Assembly (NCBI GenBank): GCA_016647705.1
Contig: JAENRU010000084.1
Coordinates: 396,001 to 460,000, forward strand
Source of the DNA: Eucommia ulmoides
Taxonomy: Eukaryota; Streptophyta; Magnoliopsida; Garryales; Eucommiaceae
Length of the DNA: 64,000 nucleotides
Direction: 5' to 3'
Part shown: positions 35,110 through 46,500 of the stretch, in pieces
Layout: each line of letters opens with the position of its first letter
Numbering within the stretch: position 1 is the first letter of the stretch
Position numbers and translations under genes: made by a program
Notes under the pieces: generated by a model
What the model was told of the DNA's origin: nothing
The model's database searches: none
The model's input: only the letters and a program-made list of their open reading frames with translations

Positions 35110-35117
35110 TATTTATA
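35110..35117 (-). promoter_or_regulatory. TATA box of germin-like B
   Basis: TATAAATA on the minus strand, about 71 nt before the ATG and conserved in all three germin-like copies. An RY-type element CATGCA lies about 85 nt further upstream (35197-35202) and is shared with copy C. Confidence 0.65.
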
Positions 35118-35690
35118 CATAAAACAATCCTTGATTTAGTCTGCCTTTTACCCGTTGCCTATTTTTTTAAACTTTGTTCCACACCCACCCCTGCCGCATG
35201 CATTTTGACTTAATCCATTTGTCAATTTCATTTCCTCCAAAAAGAAATAAAAATAAAAATGGAAGATTGGAGGGATAATTGACTTTTACTCCTCCTACTA
35301 TCCGCTTGTATAACTAAACTTTACTTTAACCCATACTTTACCAGTGAAAATTAACATAATGTTAGTACTTCCAAATTGGATTTAGTATTTAAATTTTAGT
35401 TTAATGCATTATTATGTTGCACATTAGGTAATATATGTAATTTAATTACTTCAACGAAATTGAAAACCTGATCTCCCTTAAAACATCTTTCTAGTTTAAA
35501 TGATGAATTGCTCACTCCAATAACCTTAAAATTAATACAACACGGTTCACAAAATATATTAAGGTTATTATTATTTAGCCCTTATTTTGCTTTCTCTTTC
35601 TTCCATAGTTTTTTTTTTTTTTTTTAAATTATTATTTAGTCCTCCAACAAAACATGGTTAATTTTTACTCCTTGAGAGAAACTGAATAGA
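35118..35690. other. Germin-like B 5' flank
   Basis: No gene. Aligns with the reverse complement of 60560-61143 (copy C); copy A lacks the promoter-proximal 0.4 kb of this flank. It ends at the LINE 2 insertion site. Confidence 0.55.
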
Positions 35691-35700
35691 CATATTTACC
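35691..35700. repeat. Target duplication left of LINE 2
   Basis: CATATTTACC, repeated exactly at 39901-39910. The single uninterrupted copy is at 21033-21042 in the germin A flank. Confidence 0.85.
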
Positions 35701-35862
35701 ATTTTTTTTAGCCCACACAATATGCTGTTTTAGATAAAAATAAAAAAAAAGATAAAAAATTCATATATATATTTACATCAAACCGAATATAATATATCAC
35801 TTTAATTAATTAATTTATTTATTTTTATCAAAAACGAACTCTTTATTAATGAATTGGAAAAA

Positions 35863-36319
35863 TTACAACCTTAGGCGGGGAAGATCCTCTTGATCCTTAC
35901 GAGCATAAGAAATTACGTCGTGAGGTAAGGAACTACCTATAGAAAATAACAAAGGGCTAGACGAAACAATATTAGCAAAACTATTAGCAACAAAATTACA
36001 TTCTCGATGAACATGAGAAATCGGAATGTCAAATGATAGAACCCAAATTAGGCTATCCTTCTTGATTGAATGAATCAAAGCTAATGAATCGCTTTCCACC
36101 AGCAGAAAAAGCTGGGAAACTTACACTAATAGTAAGGGGAGAGAAGAAAGCCCAACTAACAGTTCCATTACTATCTCGAACAACACCACTACAAGAGGAC
36201 GTCATGGTCTTCCTTTTCAAAGCACTGTCTACATTAAGTTTGAAACTCCACTCGGGCGGACAGGTCCAACAACAAATCAGCAGCCGACGATGAATAACCT
36301 GCTTAATGGGACAGCCCAA
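35863..36319 (-). pseudogene. LINE 2 RNase H-like domain
   Basis: Two overlapping frames. 36319-36053 reads WSFKLNVDSALKRK, then VVRDSNGTVSWAFF; 36099-35863 reads MESDSLALIHSIKKD, then HVHRECNFVANSFAN. The latter is the C-terminal part of the RVT_3 family, absent from LINE 1. About 50 bp present in LINE 1 are deleted where the frames meet. Confidence 0.6.
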
Positions 36320-36542
36320 CAGAACTAGAGACTAAATCCCAAAAGAGGATGAAACTGACTTAGATTTAGTCAAAGGGCTCAACACTTGAACCCAGTTCCT
36401 AACTTTGAAAAATGATCCATTTATCAGACATGGAAATATTATCATGGAGAGCACGATTCCAATTTAACCATATCTCCCAACAAATCAGCGATGGGATCAA
36501 TGCCCCTAATTTATGAAACTGAGAACTCCCCTTTAATCTACT

Positions 36543-37226
36543 TCACCACAACTTAATACGGTGTATTAAAGGTTGAGGAATAAAATAAATATTAAAAAAT
36601 GAGCTAAAATACTGCCAGACCTTTGAAACAACCTCACTTTCCAAAAAAAAATGTTGAATATTTTCAATGGAACGAAAGAAACAGCATCGACAACTCGATA
36701 CAAAAAATACTCCCATTTTCGAGATGATATCATTAACTGCAAGTTTGTTCTTCAAAAACCGCCACATGAAAATCTTGATTTTCAAAGGAAATCGCATACT
36801 CCAAAGATTAGAATAAAGATCAATCGGGATTACCTCACTGCTAATGGCCCTCTAAGCAGATTTAATGGAGAAGATGCCATTATTACTCGGAAGCCAAAAG
36901 AGATAATAGGATTCCGATGACAATACTAGGAAGGAGCGCTCCAAGAAGTTATGAGCATTATCTTCCAGATCTGGGGATATCCATTCCTTATCTTGTAAGC
37001 AAATTTTGACAGAAGACAACGAGTTAGTAAAATGGAGATCCTTAGCTAGGATACCAAGGCCCCAATCATCATGCCAAAAACTAGTTAGCTCGCCATTGCC
37101 AACTTTCCATGTCGATAAATGCATAAAAGTATTTTTCTTCGACAATATATCTTTCCAAATCTTAGAACTCCCAATATGATTTGGCCACAGCGATAATAGG
37201 AGATTATTAGTGTATTCAGAGCGCAT
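36543..37226 (-). pseudogene. LINE 2 zf-RVT region
   Basis: Frames 37226-36852 (SYTNNLLL-type start, KNTFMHLSTWKVGNGELTSF, W-H-D-D-W-G) and 36797-36543 (MRFPLKIKIFMWRFLKNKLA, cysteines in SSCRCCFFRSIENIQHFFL) together cover the RT-to-RNase H linker of plant L1 elements. A frame break separates them. Confidence 0.55.
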
Positions 37227-38110
37227 AAAATCACACTAGAGAGACTTCCCTTTCAGTAGTGACCAAATCCGTTTGAGAGAAAAAGTCAGCTTCATATCCT
37301 TTAGATTACGAAGACCAAGACCGCCGAAAGAAGTATCTTGACAGATTTAATGCCAAGCCAGCCAGTGCCTTTTCTTACTTGAATTCGAGTGGCCCCAAAA
37401 GAAATTCGCAAACATGGATTTCATATCCTCCAGAATGCTATTACGAACACAAGTGGATGCCAAAAGATAATGAGAGAAGAAAGATAAAACATACTTTAGA
37501 AGAACAAGTTTACCTCCACTAGATAGAAGCTTAGCCTTCCACCCATTGACTTTCTTAGACACTTTGTCGATAAGACCAGCAAAGCGACTCACTTTAAGAT
37601 GACTATGGGTAAGGGGCACTCTAAGGTAAGTACAAGGAAAACTACCTTGACTAAGACCTGTGGAAAGACCAATAGCTGGGCGACAGTTGTGATGCAAATA
37701 GAAATTACTTTTTGAAGCACTTACAAGTTGACCAGAGGCTAATTGATACTCTTCAAGCACCTACATTAAATTTCTAATACTACTAGAACCTCTATTGCAA
37801 AAAATAAGGGTATCGTTTGCAAACATCAAATGAGAAACCAGAGGATAACGTCTTTTAGTTACAAAAAGTTGAACCCGTTCATCTATCATGGAACGATAGA
37901 TATTTCGACTAAGAACCTCTTGATCCAAGATAAACAGTAAAGGAGAAATAGGGTCGCCTTAACGTAATCCTCTAGAAACAGGAAACCAACCCTTATAGAC
38001 CCCTTGAAATACCACTGAGAAATAAGTCGAGTCAAAACAGCTAAAAGTAACAGTGTTTTCTCCCCCCTCATATATTCGCAAACGGAACTTGGAGAACTTG
38101 AATTAGATCA
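37227..38110 (-). pseudogene. LINE 2 reverse transcriptase, C-terminal half
   Basis: The minus strand reads the GLR-stop-GDP turn (near 37960), EVLSRNIYRSMIDERVQ, and then a degenerate catalytic stretch near 37820 where LINE 1 has FADDTLIF. It continues as LEEYQLASGQLVSASKSNFY through SKKVNGWKAKLLSSGGK and FANFFWGHSNSSKKRHW (37760-37347). The TAA just before GDP is the same as in LINE 1. Confidence 0.6.
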
Positions 38111-38155
38111 TTTTCCACAAACATTCATTAGATTATCTATTTGACCTGAAGCCAA

Positions 38156-38968
38156 CTAGACTGTAACATCCATAACTGCTGAAGGTTTAACGACAACTAG
38201 ATCTATAGCCGTCGAAGCTACTGTTGCGTTGACCTGATCTGTAGTCACCGAAGCTACTATTGTGTTAACCTTGTCTGCTAGAATAGGGTCAGAGGGTGTG
38301 GCCCCCTCCTTCTCTGTAACACCACTCTCATGAACAGTATTCTGATTGACGTTGGAAGGATCAGAAGTAAGGGCTTGAATGGAAGAAACCTCCTTAGAAG
38401 AGGGTTGGGTTTTCCACAAAGCCCTGTTATACCATTTTTTTGAGTTTTTGGACATTATTTTACCTACATCCATTACATTACCTTTCCCTACTGTCTTCGT
38501 CAACAATTCTGGATTTTTCCGATGGCATATTTCCAAGGAATGACCCTGAATATTGCAAAAGGAACAAAAGGATAGGATACATTCGTAAACAACTTCCAGA
38601 AAGAATCCATCTTGCTTACCAGTCCAAATTTTGGGTAGCAAAGGCTTTGAGAGATTGACCTCAACACAAACTCTAGTGAAATTCAATCTCGTCAAGGTTA
38701 AAGTGGTGGAATAAATAGTAACGACCTTATCAGTCATGCTAACGAAAACCTTAAAAATTTCTGGAACAAAATAGTTAATTGGCAGTTTTGGAAATTGAAT
38801 CCTAATTAGAAGAATTGAGGCATCGGTTTTCGAATTAAATGCTTTATTCCAACGAAAACTTTTATAGTAGAAACCCTTCATAACGTTTACCTCGCGGGAT
38901 AGAATCTTGATCAGATCTTTATCGTCGAGGAAGTAAAGAAGAAATATTTTTGAATCAATCAGACCCAT
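38156..38968 (-). CDS. LINE 2 ORF1 (gag-like), 270-codon open frame
   Basis: Contains the DUF4283-type region (PKLPINYFVPEIFKVF) and a CCHC knuckle (CSFCNIQGHSLEIC), then a Ser/Thr/Val-rich tail with repeats of a VNxxVAS unit. A TAG at about 38975 separates it from the N-terminal ORF1 part (39169-38975), which is in the same frame; LINE 1 has CAG there. The true protein is therefore truncated at its N terminus. Confidence 0.55.
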   Translation of the reverse strand: MGLIDSKIFLLYFLDDKDLIKILSREVNVMKGFYYKSFRWNKAFNSKTDASILLIRIQFPKLPINYFVPEIFKVFVSMTDKVVTIYSTTLTLTRLNFTRVCVEVNLSKPLLPKIWTGKQDGFFLEVVYECILSFCSFCNIQGHSLEICHRKNPELLTKTVGKGNVMDVGKIMSKNSKKWYNRALWKTQPSSKEVSSIQALTSDPSNVNQNTVHESGVTEKEGATPSDPILADKVNTIVASVTTDQVNATVASTAIDLVVVKPSAVMDVTV

Positions 38969-38974
38969 GGTGTA

Positions 38975-39169
38975 CTAATCAAAAAGGTTCCAGTTCCTAA
39001 TATCAGTCTGAATTTCTTCCAGTGCAGGGTGGCAAAACTGAAACTTGAGAACAACAGCGTTATCAAACAAAGCTTCTGATTGGGTCAACGTTGCTGCAGA
39101 GAAAGAAACGGCTAGCATTCCATCTTTCGTGTAGGTACGTGAGTCCACCTCGATAAACAGAAGGCACAC
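38975..39169 (-). pseudogene. LINE 2 ORF1 N-terminal part
   Basis: Reads VDSRTYTKDGMLAVSFSAAT, then ALFDNAVVLKFQF, PALEEIQTDIRNW. It is in frame with 38968-38156 but ends at a premature TAG. 39170-39900 is the LINE 5' leader, rich in CCGCAAATCA-type repeats, with no gene. Confidence 0.45.
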
Positions 39170-39900
39170 CGCGCTCTAAAGTGTTGCTGCATAGGATCAG
39201 ATAAAGCCTGTGTTCTGAGAGGGCTGTGGAAGTACCTTCAAGACATAAGATATGGCCGCAAACAAAACAGATCCCCGCAAAACTTAAATCATGCAAGGAA
39301 GTTATCTCCACAAATCACCACAATCGAAATCAACAGCCATCGCAAATCAAAAAACAGAATCGCAATCACCGCAAATCAAATCAACTATTATCGCAAAACA
39401 CATCAAACCTTCGCCGTAAGTCACCGCAACTCACTGTAATCACCCTCAATCCAGTTAGTGATTGCGAATGAAAAACATATCACCACAACTTAGGGAAACA
39501 GAGCAGAAATCGCCGGTGAAATCTCGGTATCAGCATTGCTGGAGAAGAAACAATCCCAAAATTTATCTAATCAAATAATCGCCAAACTGATAAACCGATC
39601 AGCGCTGCCTGATCAGAGAACAAAGAAGTAAAACACGACTGGTGTTTGACTGCCAAACTGTGACATCGCCAAAGGAAATCGCTCGAGAAGGAACGAAGTC
39701 GTCGGTGAGATCTCAAAATAAAATCGCTAGAAATCGAAAATCGCAGGAGAAGGAACGCGTCTCCTATAGGACAAAGCCTCCGGTGAATAGTGACTGCAAT
39801 GAGGACACCACCGGTGGATGGCGAGCGTGAGGCCGGCCAGACAAACGGCGGCGGCTAAGGAACTTACGGCACTAGGGTTACCAAAACTCAAAAAATTCAT

Positions 39901-39910
39901 CATATTTACC
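39901..39910. repeat. Target duplication right of LINE 2
   Basis: CATATTTACC, identical to 35691-35700. The same junction (LINE 5' end next to CATATTTACC) occurs at 12589. Confidence 0.85.
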
Positions 39911-42197
39911 CTTACATATATAGGAAGAAATCGTAATTCTCCATTTTATTTTTCATTTTCAACATATCTTATTCTTTCCTCTTTCCCTCTCTCAACTGAA
40001 TAAACGCCGAACCCATCTCTTGCCACCATCATTCTTCTTTTTCATCGCCATCATTGGCTTCCTCCATCTGATAATGCCACCGCTACCTGTGCTCCGCTCG
40101 TTATTCATCCTCTTCTACTTTGTTCGCTGACGTGTCGTGCTCATCTTGCTCCATCAAATGACAACGATGACGATGCATGTGATCTGCTTGTTGTTCGTCT
40201 TCGTCTACCATGCTTTTCGTGCTCACTGTTGCCACCGATGCTCATATTGGTCTATCTAATGCCACCGGCCCTCCGTTGCCGCTGCCTGTGCTCTGCTCGT
40301 TTTCTTCTTCCTCAACCTTCCTCCCTCTCTCTCTAATTTGGAAAATTCCAGATTAGGATTTTTTAGGTCTAGAAAGTTCCAGATTTGAGAATTCCAAATA
40401 TGGATTTTTCCAGATTTAGTCGTTCATGTGAATGTTCTAGTTGGTCGTCATGAATTTCAAATCCGTCAACGTTCATGTGATTTTCTAATTGATTTTTGTG
40501 AAATTTTTGTTTATAATTAATGGGTTTTTTTTTGTCCGTCTTAGTTTTTTTTAATGTTTTTTAATTTGTTTTTTGCGAATATTTGCATCGTTTTTAGATT
40601 TGTTTTGATTTTGTTGTTTTTTTTTTGTTTTTTTTTTTTTTTGTTGTGGTTATTTCATTCTGCATGTTCTTTTTGTTGATTTCTCAATAAATATTCATAT
40701 CGATTGGGTTTTTAGTGAATGTTCATTGTGCTTTTGTGGACGTTCATATTGACTTTTAGTTTTCGGGGTGAATATGTCATTGTTGTTAGTGAAAGTTCAT
40801 ATGGTTTGTGTTTTTGTTGATTTTGTATTTTGTATTTTTTTTTAAGTGAATGTGAACATGGTTAAGTGAAAATGTTCACACTGGTTGTTTTTCATTGATC
40901 TTAGCATTTCTCAAATTTTTTTATTCGGTTTGGTTTTTGCTAAATGTTCATACCGAGTTTATATTTTTTTTGTAGATCTTAGGGTTTGTTTTCAATGTGA
41001 TTTTTTGTTCTTTGTTGTTTTTAGATTTATTTTTTCAAATTATAGTGTGAATGATCATAACACAAAGAACATGAATGTTCTATTGTTGTAGATTTTCTGA
41101 ATATATGAAAAGAACGTAAAATAGAAGAACATGTGTACATAATAAAAATGTAATTTGTTCACATAAAAAATGTGAATATTTACAACTGAACCATCAGTGT
41201 TAAAATGTATTAAGATATTTAAAAATGTGAATGTTCACGGCCACAAGTATTTTACAGAGTATATTTTATGTAAATTATGAAGAAAAAATATATGGCCAAA
41301 GAGCAAAAACTTATTCTCTAAAACACATATGAGGGCTAAAAACTTTATTATAGTAGTATAGGTCTATTTTATAATTTGTATAGGAGGAGTCAATAATAAA
41401 ATTCCAAATATTGACTAAATAATAAAATTCCATATATTACTAATATTATTAGTTTAAAGAATCACGAAATATATTACTAATATCTACCCAAAACAAACGT
41501 AAATGATTGAGAAATATTTCAGCCTTAGATTTTATATTTTTGTTTTGGTTTGGTTTTTAATTTATAATTTTGATTAAATGTAAATTTTAATAAATTATAT
41601 TTAGTTTTTGTTTAAAGAAACTAAATATTGATATAATTTTCATTTTCTATACCAATTTCTCTAAAAAAAATTTCCTCTTCGCATCTGCAATTATAATTCA
41701 TAATAAGCTCTAAATGCAACTTGCAAATGAAAATATTGATAAATTATTTGTTGTAACTTATGCTTTTAATTTTTTGTAAACAAAATTTCCTCCGTCATGT
41801 CAAAATTATAAGATCTATTATGTGACTTCTTGGGACAAATTTGAAAAAAAAAATATTTAATTTACTTTTTTTTTTCCTTGATATTATAGTAGTTTGTTTT
41901 TATTTAAATACCAAAAATATTGGTTAGGTATTTGCAGATTAAAAATTGATTTTTTCTTTTTTTTTTTCAATCAAGTAGATATCATCACATATCTTTGTTC
42001 TCGTTTCATATCTATCCACAACAAGATCAAAATGTTACCGGGGGCGAAGAAATCTACATGAATTGTTTTTGAATTATTCAACTTGGAAATACAGAATTTT
42101 ACCTTCATTAGTAGTTAGTTAAAATTTATAATCTCAATTGACCATGTATCCCAAATATTTGTGATCCAGAAACAAACAATGACCATGTCCATTTGAA

Positions 42198-42250
<53 letters not shown>
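39911..42250. repeat. P and R2 segments, block 2
   Basis: Continues the germin 5' flank beyond LINE 2. P is 39911-41465, including the GC-richer 40000-40330 part and the GAATGTTCA-rich 40420-41200 part; R2 is 41466-42250, ending in an (AAT)n run (42199-42250). The open frames are compositional and no gene is supported. Confidence 0.5.
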
Positions 42251-42253
<3 letters not shown>

Positions 42254-42485
42254 GGGTTAAGTACACTTTACCCCCTTCTAGTTTGGCTAATTTGCACTTA
42301 TCCCCCTATAGTTTAAAAATCGTTACTTACCACCCCTGTGGTCAGATTTTCAAACCACTTACCCCCTGATGTAGGGGGCTAAGTGCACCAAATATCTAAC
42401 CATGGGGGGTGAGTGGAAATTTTCAAACCCACAGGGGGATAAGTGCAAATTGGCCAAACCACAAAGGGTAAAATGTAATTAACCC
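42254..42485. mobile_element. Tourist-like MITE (232 bp)
   Basis: The left end reads GGGTTAAGTACACTTTACCC and the right end, on the other strand, GGGTTAATTACATTTTACCC. It is flanked by TAA on both sides, as for PIF/Harbinger elements. It lies inside the (AAT)n run and is absent from the aligned copy at 13690. Because the host sequence is a TAA repeat, the target duplication length is uncertain. No coding content. Confidence 0.7.
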
Positions 42486-42550
42486 TAATAATAATAATGC
42501 AAATCAGAAATAAACTTGACCCGATGATGCACTTTGATTTTCAAAAGTAA

Positions 42551-42555
42551 GAAGT
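42551..42555. repeat. Target duplication left of Copia element
   Basis: GAAGT, repeated at 48985-48989. The aligned unoccupied copy near 13750 has a single GAAGT in GTAAGAAGTAAAGG. Confidence 0.9.
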
Positions 42556-42767
42556 TGTTGAAACAAATTAATTTTAATTTAATTTTTAGAATAGAAAGTG
42601 CCAAATGTGTCAAATTGGTTTTTTCCTCAAAACCTTTTGTCCCACATTGGTTAGGAGAGATAAAATTAAAGTGGATATTTAGGGGTATGTGAGACACTTG
42701 GGGTGTGCCCCAAGGGGTACCCACATTTTGTGGAGGGGAGAGGAGTTACATCCCTATCGGTTTACCA

Positions 42768-42813
42768 CACACGCGCGCGCCGCCGTGCCGAGTCGAGTCG
42801 AGTCGCGCGTGTG
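42768..42813. promoter_or_regulatory. GC-rich hairpin in Copia U3
   Basis: The arms CACACGCGCG (42768-42777) and CGCGCGTGTG (42804-42813) are perfect complements around a 26-nt loop with three CGAGT units. The 3' LTR has the same arms with a longer loop and fewer CGAGT units, so the loop varies. The role is unknown. Confidence 0.5.
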
Positions 42814-43073
42814 ATGAGGTGGCACTTATTTATTTTTTAGAAAAAATTTATTTAAAAATATTTTTTTTTAAAATAAAAACAGTTTAATTAAAAAAAATTA
42901 TTAATAAACGTTTAAAAAAAAAAATTTAACCGTTAGAATAAAAAAAAAAAACATTTTTTAATTAATAAAAACGTTTTAACGTTTTTTAATTAAAACCTTC
43001 AAACGTTTTTTTTTTTCTTTTATTAAGTTTCGGTTTCAAAAAATTTTCCAAACGGTTTGATTTATTTTTTCCC

Positions 43074-43081
43074 TATAAATA
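43074..43081 (+). promoter_or_regulatory. TATA box of the Copia 5' LTR
   Basis: TATAAATA after CCC, conserved at 48530-48537 in the 3' LTR. The R region would begin about 30 nt downstream. Confidence 0.7.
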
Positions 43082-43567
43082 CTTGTTTTGTTTCCTCAAT
43101 TTTTAGAGAGAAAAATAAGAAAAACAGTGTTCTCATCTGCTACTGTTTCTGTTCCGGATTCGTTTCTGTTTCTGTTCCGGATTTGTTTCTGTTTTTGCTT
43201 CTGTTTCTGTTTCTGTTCCGAAACAATTTTTGGTTTGATCTTCCGGAATTGTTCCAATCTGTTCCGATACTGTTTTTCAGTTCCATTTTGGTTTCCGAGC
43301 AGTTTGTTCATTTTGCGAGCAGTGTGTGGGGGTGTTTGGTTTTCGGGACTTCTACAGTACAAAGAACGTCCTAGACAAAGAAGAATTCTGGGCTATTTTA
43401 TCCTGGGGACGACGGGGCTGATACACTGCTTGCACATTCTTGGGCAGAGCCGCAAAACGTCTTAAAGAGAGCGACCTAGTCCGCAACTCATCCCAAGAAA
43501 TTTTAGTAAACTCGTTCTTTATTTATTTTCTGCGACAACAATTTTAAGATGTTCAATATTTGCTAAG

Positions 43568-46500
43568 ATGTCTGCTGATCACGTTTTTAAACAAGTAACT
43601 GTTGATCTCAACAAACCCTTTCGTTTCGAAGGGTTTCATTTTAAAAGGTGGAGACAGAAAATGTTATTTTTTCTTACTATCGAAAAAGTAGCATATGTCT
43701 GTACAACCGAAAAACCACAATTACCTCAAGTTCCTACAGACGCTCAGATTCAAGAAGTTAAGTCTTGGGAGGAAAATGATTTCCGTTGTAAGAATTTTAT
43801 TCTTAATGGTATGTCTGATGATCTGTATGATTATTACTGCTCTGACAAAACTGCAAAGGAAGTTTGGGATATTCTTTCGAAGAAATACGACACTGAGGAG
43901 GCTGGAAGTAAAAAATATGCTGTTAGTCGTATCTGAAATACCAAATGACCGACGACAAATCAGTGGAGGTTCAGTCTCATGAACTTCAGAAAATCGCTCA
44001 CGAAATAATTGCTGAAGGTATGTCCCTTGATGAACAATTTCAAGTCGTTGTTTTAATCGACAAATTACCCCCCTCTTGGAAAGATTTTAAGAATACTCTA
44101 AGGCATAAAACTAAAGAGTTTTCTTTAGAAAGTTTGATCACTCGTCTTCGGATTGAGGAGGAGGCCCGAAAACAAGATCAGAAAGATGAAGTGCTTGTTG
44201 TTTCTAACAACACTCACAAAAAATCATCTTACGCTATTCTGAAACCTAAAGGGAAAAATATGAAAAATCAAAATCAAAATCGCAACCACAATAACCAGAA
44301 CAGAAATGTGCATCAAAATCAGAATAGAAACAAACTCCCTTCAAGAAATAATTTTGAACAGTTTATTTGTTATAACTGTGGGAAGGCGGGCCATTTGGCT
44401 CGGAACTGCCGGCAAAGACGTCGTCCTGTTCCACAGGCGAATCTTACCGAGGACCAACTTATAGCTATGATTTCTGAAATCAATATAGTTGGTGGATCCG
44501 AAGGGTGGTGGGTAGACACTGGTGCTTCACGCCATGTCTGCTATGATCGTACCATATTTAAATCTTATTCTGAAAGTGAAGACAAGAAAGTGTTGCTAGT
44601 TGATTCTCACTTCACTATTGTTGTTGGTTCTGGTGAAGTGGAATTAAAGTTTACCTCTAGAAAGACAGTCATCCTTAAAGATGTTCTGCATACTCCAGAT
44701 ATGAGAAAGAATTTGATTTCGGGCTATCTTCTAAATAAGGCGGGTTTCACTCAAACTATTGGGGCTGATTTGTACACCCTAACCAAAAATAATATTTTTG
44801 TTGGGAAAGGATATGCAACTGATGGAATGTTCAAACTGAATGTTGAAATTAATAAAAGTTCTTCTTCTGCTTACATGTTGTGTTCTTTTAATATTTGGCA
44901 TGCTAGACTTTGTCATGTTAACAAACGCATTATTAAAAACTTAAGTAACTTAGAACTAATTCCTAAATTATCTTCGAATGATTTTGAAAAATGTGAATTT
45001 TGTAGTTAAGCTAAAATTACTAAAACCCCTCATAAATCAGTAATTAGAGAATCTGAATCTCTTGACTTAATACATTCTGATATTTGTGAATTTGATGGAG
45101 TCTTGACTAGGAATGGTAAACGGTATTTTATTACATTCATAGATGATTGTTCTGATTTTACTTATGTTTATCTCATGAAAAATAAAAGTGAAGCTTTTGA
45201 AATGTTTAAGAATTTTGTAACTGAGATTGAAAATCAATGCAATAAGAAAATTAAGAGATTACGTAGTGATAGAGGAACAGAATATGATTCCGATATTTTT
45301 ATTGATTTTTATAAATCTCATGGCATTATTCATGAAAAAACTGCACCGTATTCTCCTGAAATGAATGGAAAGGCTGAAAGGAAAAATAGAACTTTTGCTG
45401 AATCAGTAGTTGCTATTTTACTTAACTCCGGTGCAGCTTCTCACTGGTGGGGTGAAATTTTATTAACGGTTTGCTATGTACTTAATAGAGTTCCCAAATC
45501 GAAAAGTAAAATTTCACCTTATGAAGTTTTCAAAAATAAGAAACCAAATTTGTCTTATTTTAAAACTTGGGGTTGTTTGGCATATGTTCGAATTCCTGAC
45601 CCCAAAAGAAGAAAACTTGCCAGTAGAGCTTATGAATGTGTTTTTATTGGCTATGCGGTAAATAGTAAAGCTTATAGATTTTATGATTTGAAAGATAGAG
45701 TTATCATTGAATCAAATTATTCTGATTTTTATGAATATAAATTTCCTTTCAAATTGAAGAATAGTGGGGGCTCGACTTCTAGTAATGAACCTATAATTAG
45801 GATTAATGAATCTAATAAGGAACTAGATATTGAACCTAGAAGGAGTAAACGACCTCTTATAGCTAAAGACTTTGGTTCAGATTTCTATGCATATACCTTA
45901 GAGGAGGATCCACTTACCCTCCAAGAGGCTTTATCCTCTATAGATGCCAGTTTATGGCAAGAGGCTATAGATGACGAGTTAGACTCTCTCGAGTCAAATA
46001 GAACTTGGCATTTGGTAGATTTATCTCCTGGTTGTAAAACAATAGAATGTAAATGGATTCTTAAGAAGAAATTGAATCCCGATGGAACCATTGATAAATA
46101 TAAGGCTCGTCTTGTAGCCAAAGGGTTTAGACAAAGAGAGAATGTAGATTTCTTTGATACTTTCTCACCTGTCTCTAGAATTACATCTATTCGTGTACTT
46201 CTATCTCTTGCTGCAATTCATGATCTTATTGTGCACCAAATGGATGTTGAAACTGCTTTTTTAAATGGTGAATTAGAAGAAGAGATTTATATGGACCAAC
46301 CTGAAGGATTTGTTATTCCTGGTCTAGAAAACAAAGTATGCAAATTAGATAAATCTCTTTATGGTTTGAAACAAGCACCTAAGCAATGGCATGACAAATT
46401 TGATAATCTAGTCATTTCACATGGTTTTAAAGTAAATGAAAGTGACAAATGCATTTACTATAAATCTGAAAATGATGTTTGCACTATTATATGTATTTAT

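Larger units (their letters stand above)
35701..39900 (-). mobile_element. LINE 2: L1-type retrotransposon, 4.2 kb, internally deleted
   Basis: It is bounded by a 10-bp target duplication. On the minus strand the 3' end closes with GGGCTAAAAAAAAT before the duplication, a short poly(A). Order of parts: 5' leader and ORF1 N-terminus (39900-38975), ORF1 (38968-38156), RT C-terminal half, zf-RVT (37226-36543) and RNase H (36319-35863). The endonuclease and early RT are missing exactly as in LINE 1, so it cannot move by itself. It sits about 0.66 kb from the start of germin-like B, in the same transcriptional direction, and could influence its promoter. Confidence 0.85.
42556..43540 (+). repeat. 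5' LTR of Copia element (985 bp)
   Basis: Begins TGTTGAAACAAATTAATT and ends CTGCGACAACA. U3 contains a GC-rich hairpin with CGAGT repeats (42768-42813), A/T-homopolymer runs and a TATA box at 43074-43081. Downstream of the TATA box are direct repeats of TTTCTGTTCCGGA. Open frames at 43057-43465 lie wholly in the LTR and are not genes. Confidence 0.95.

Noticed and set aside
43057..43465. Phe/Cys/Ser-rich open frames in the Copia 5' LTR (and 48513-48818 in the 3' LTR)
   Set aside because: They lie within the LTRs and come from TTTCTGTTCC repeats.
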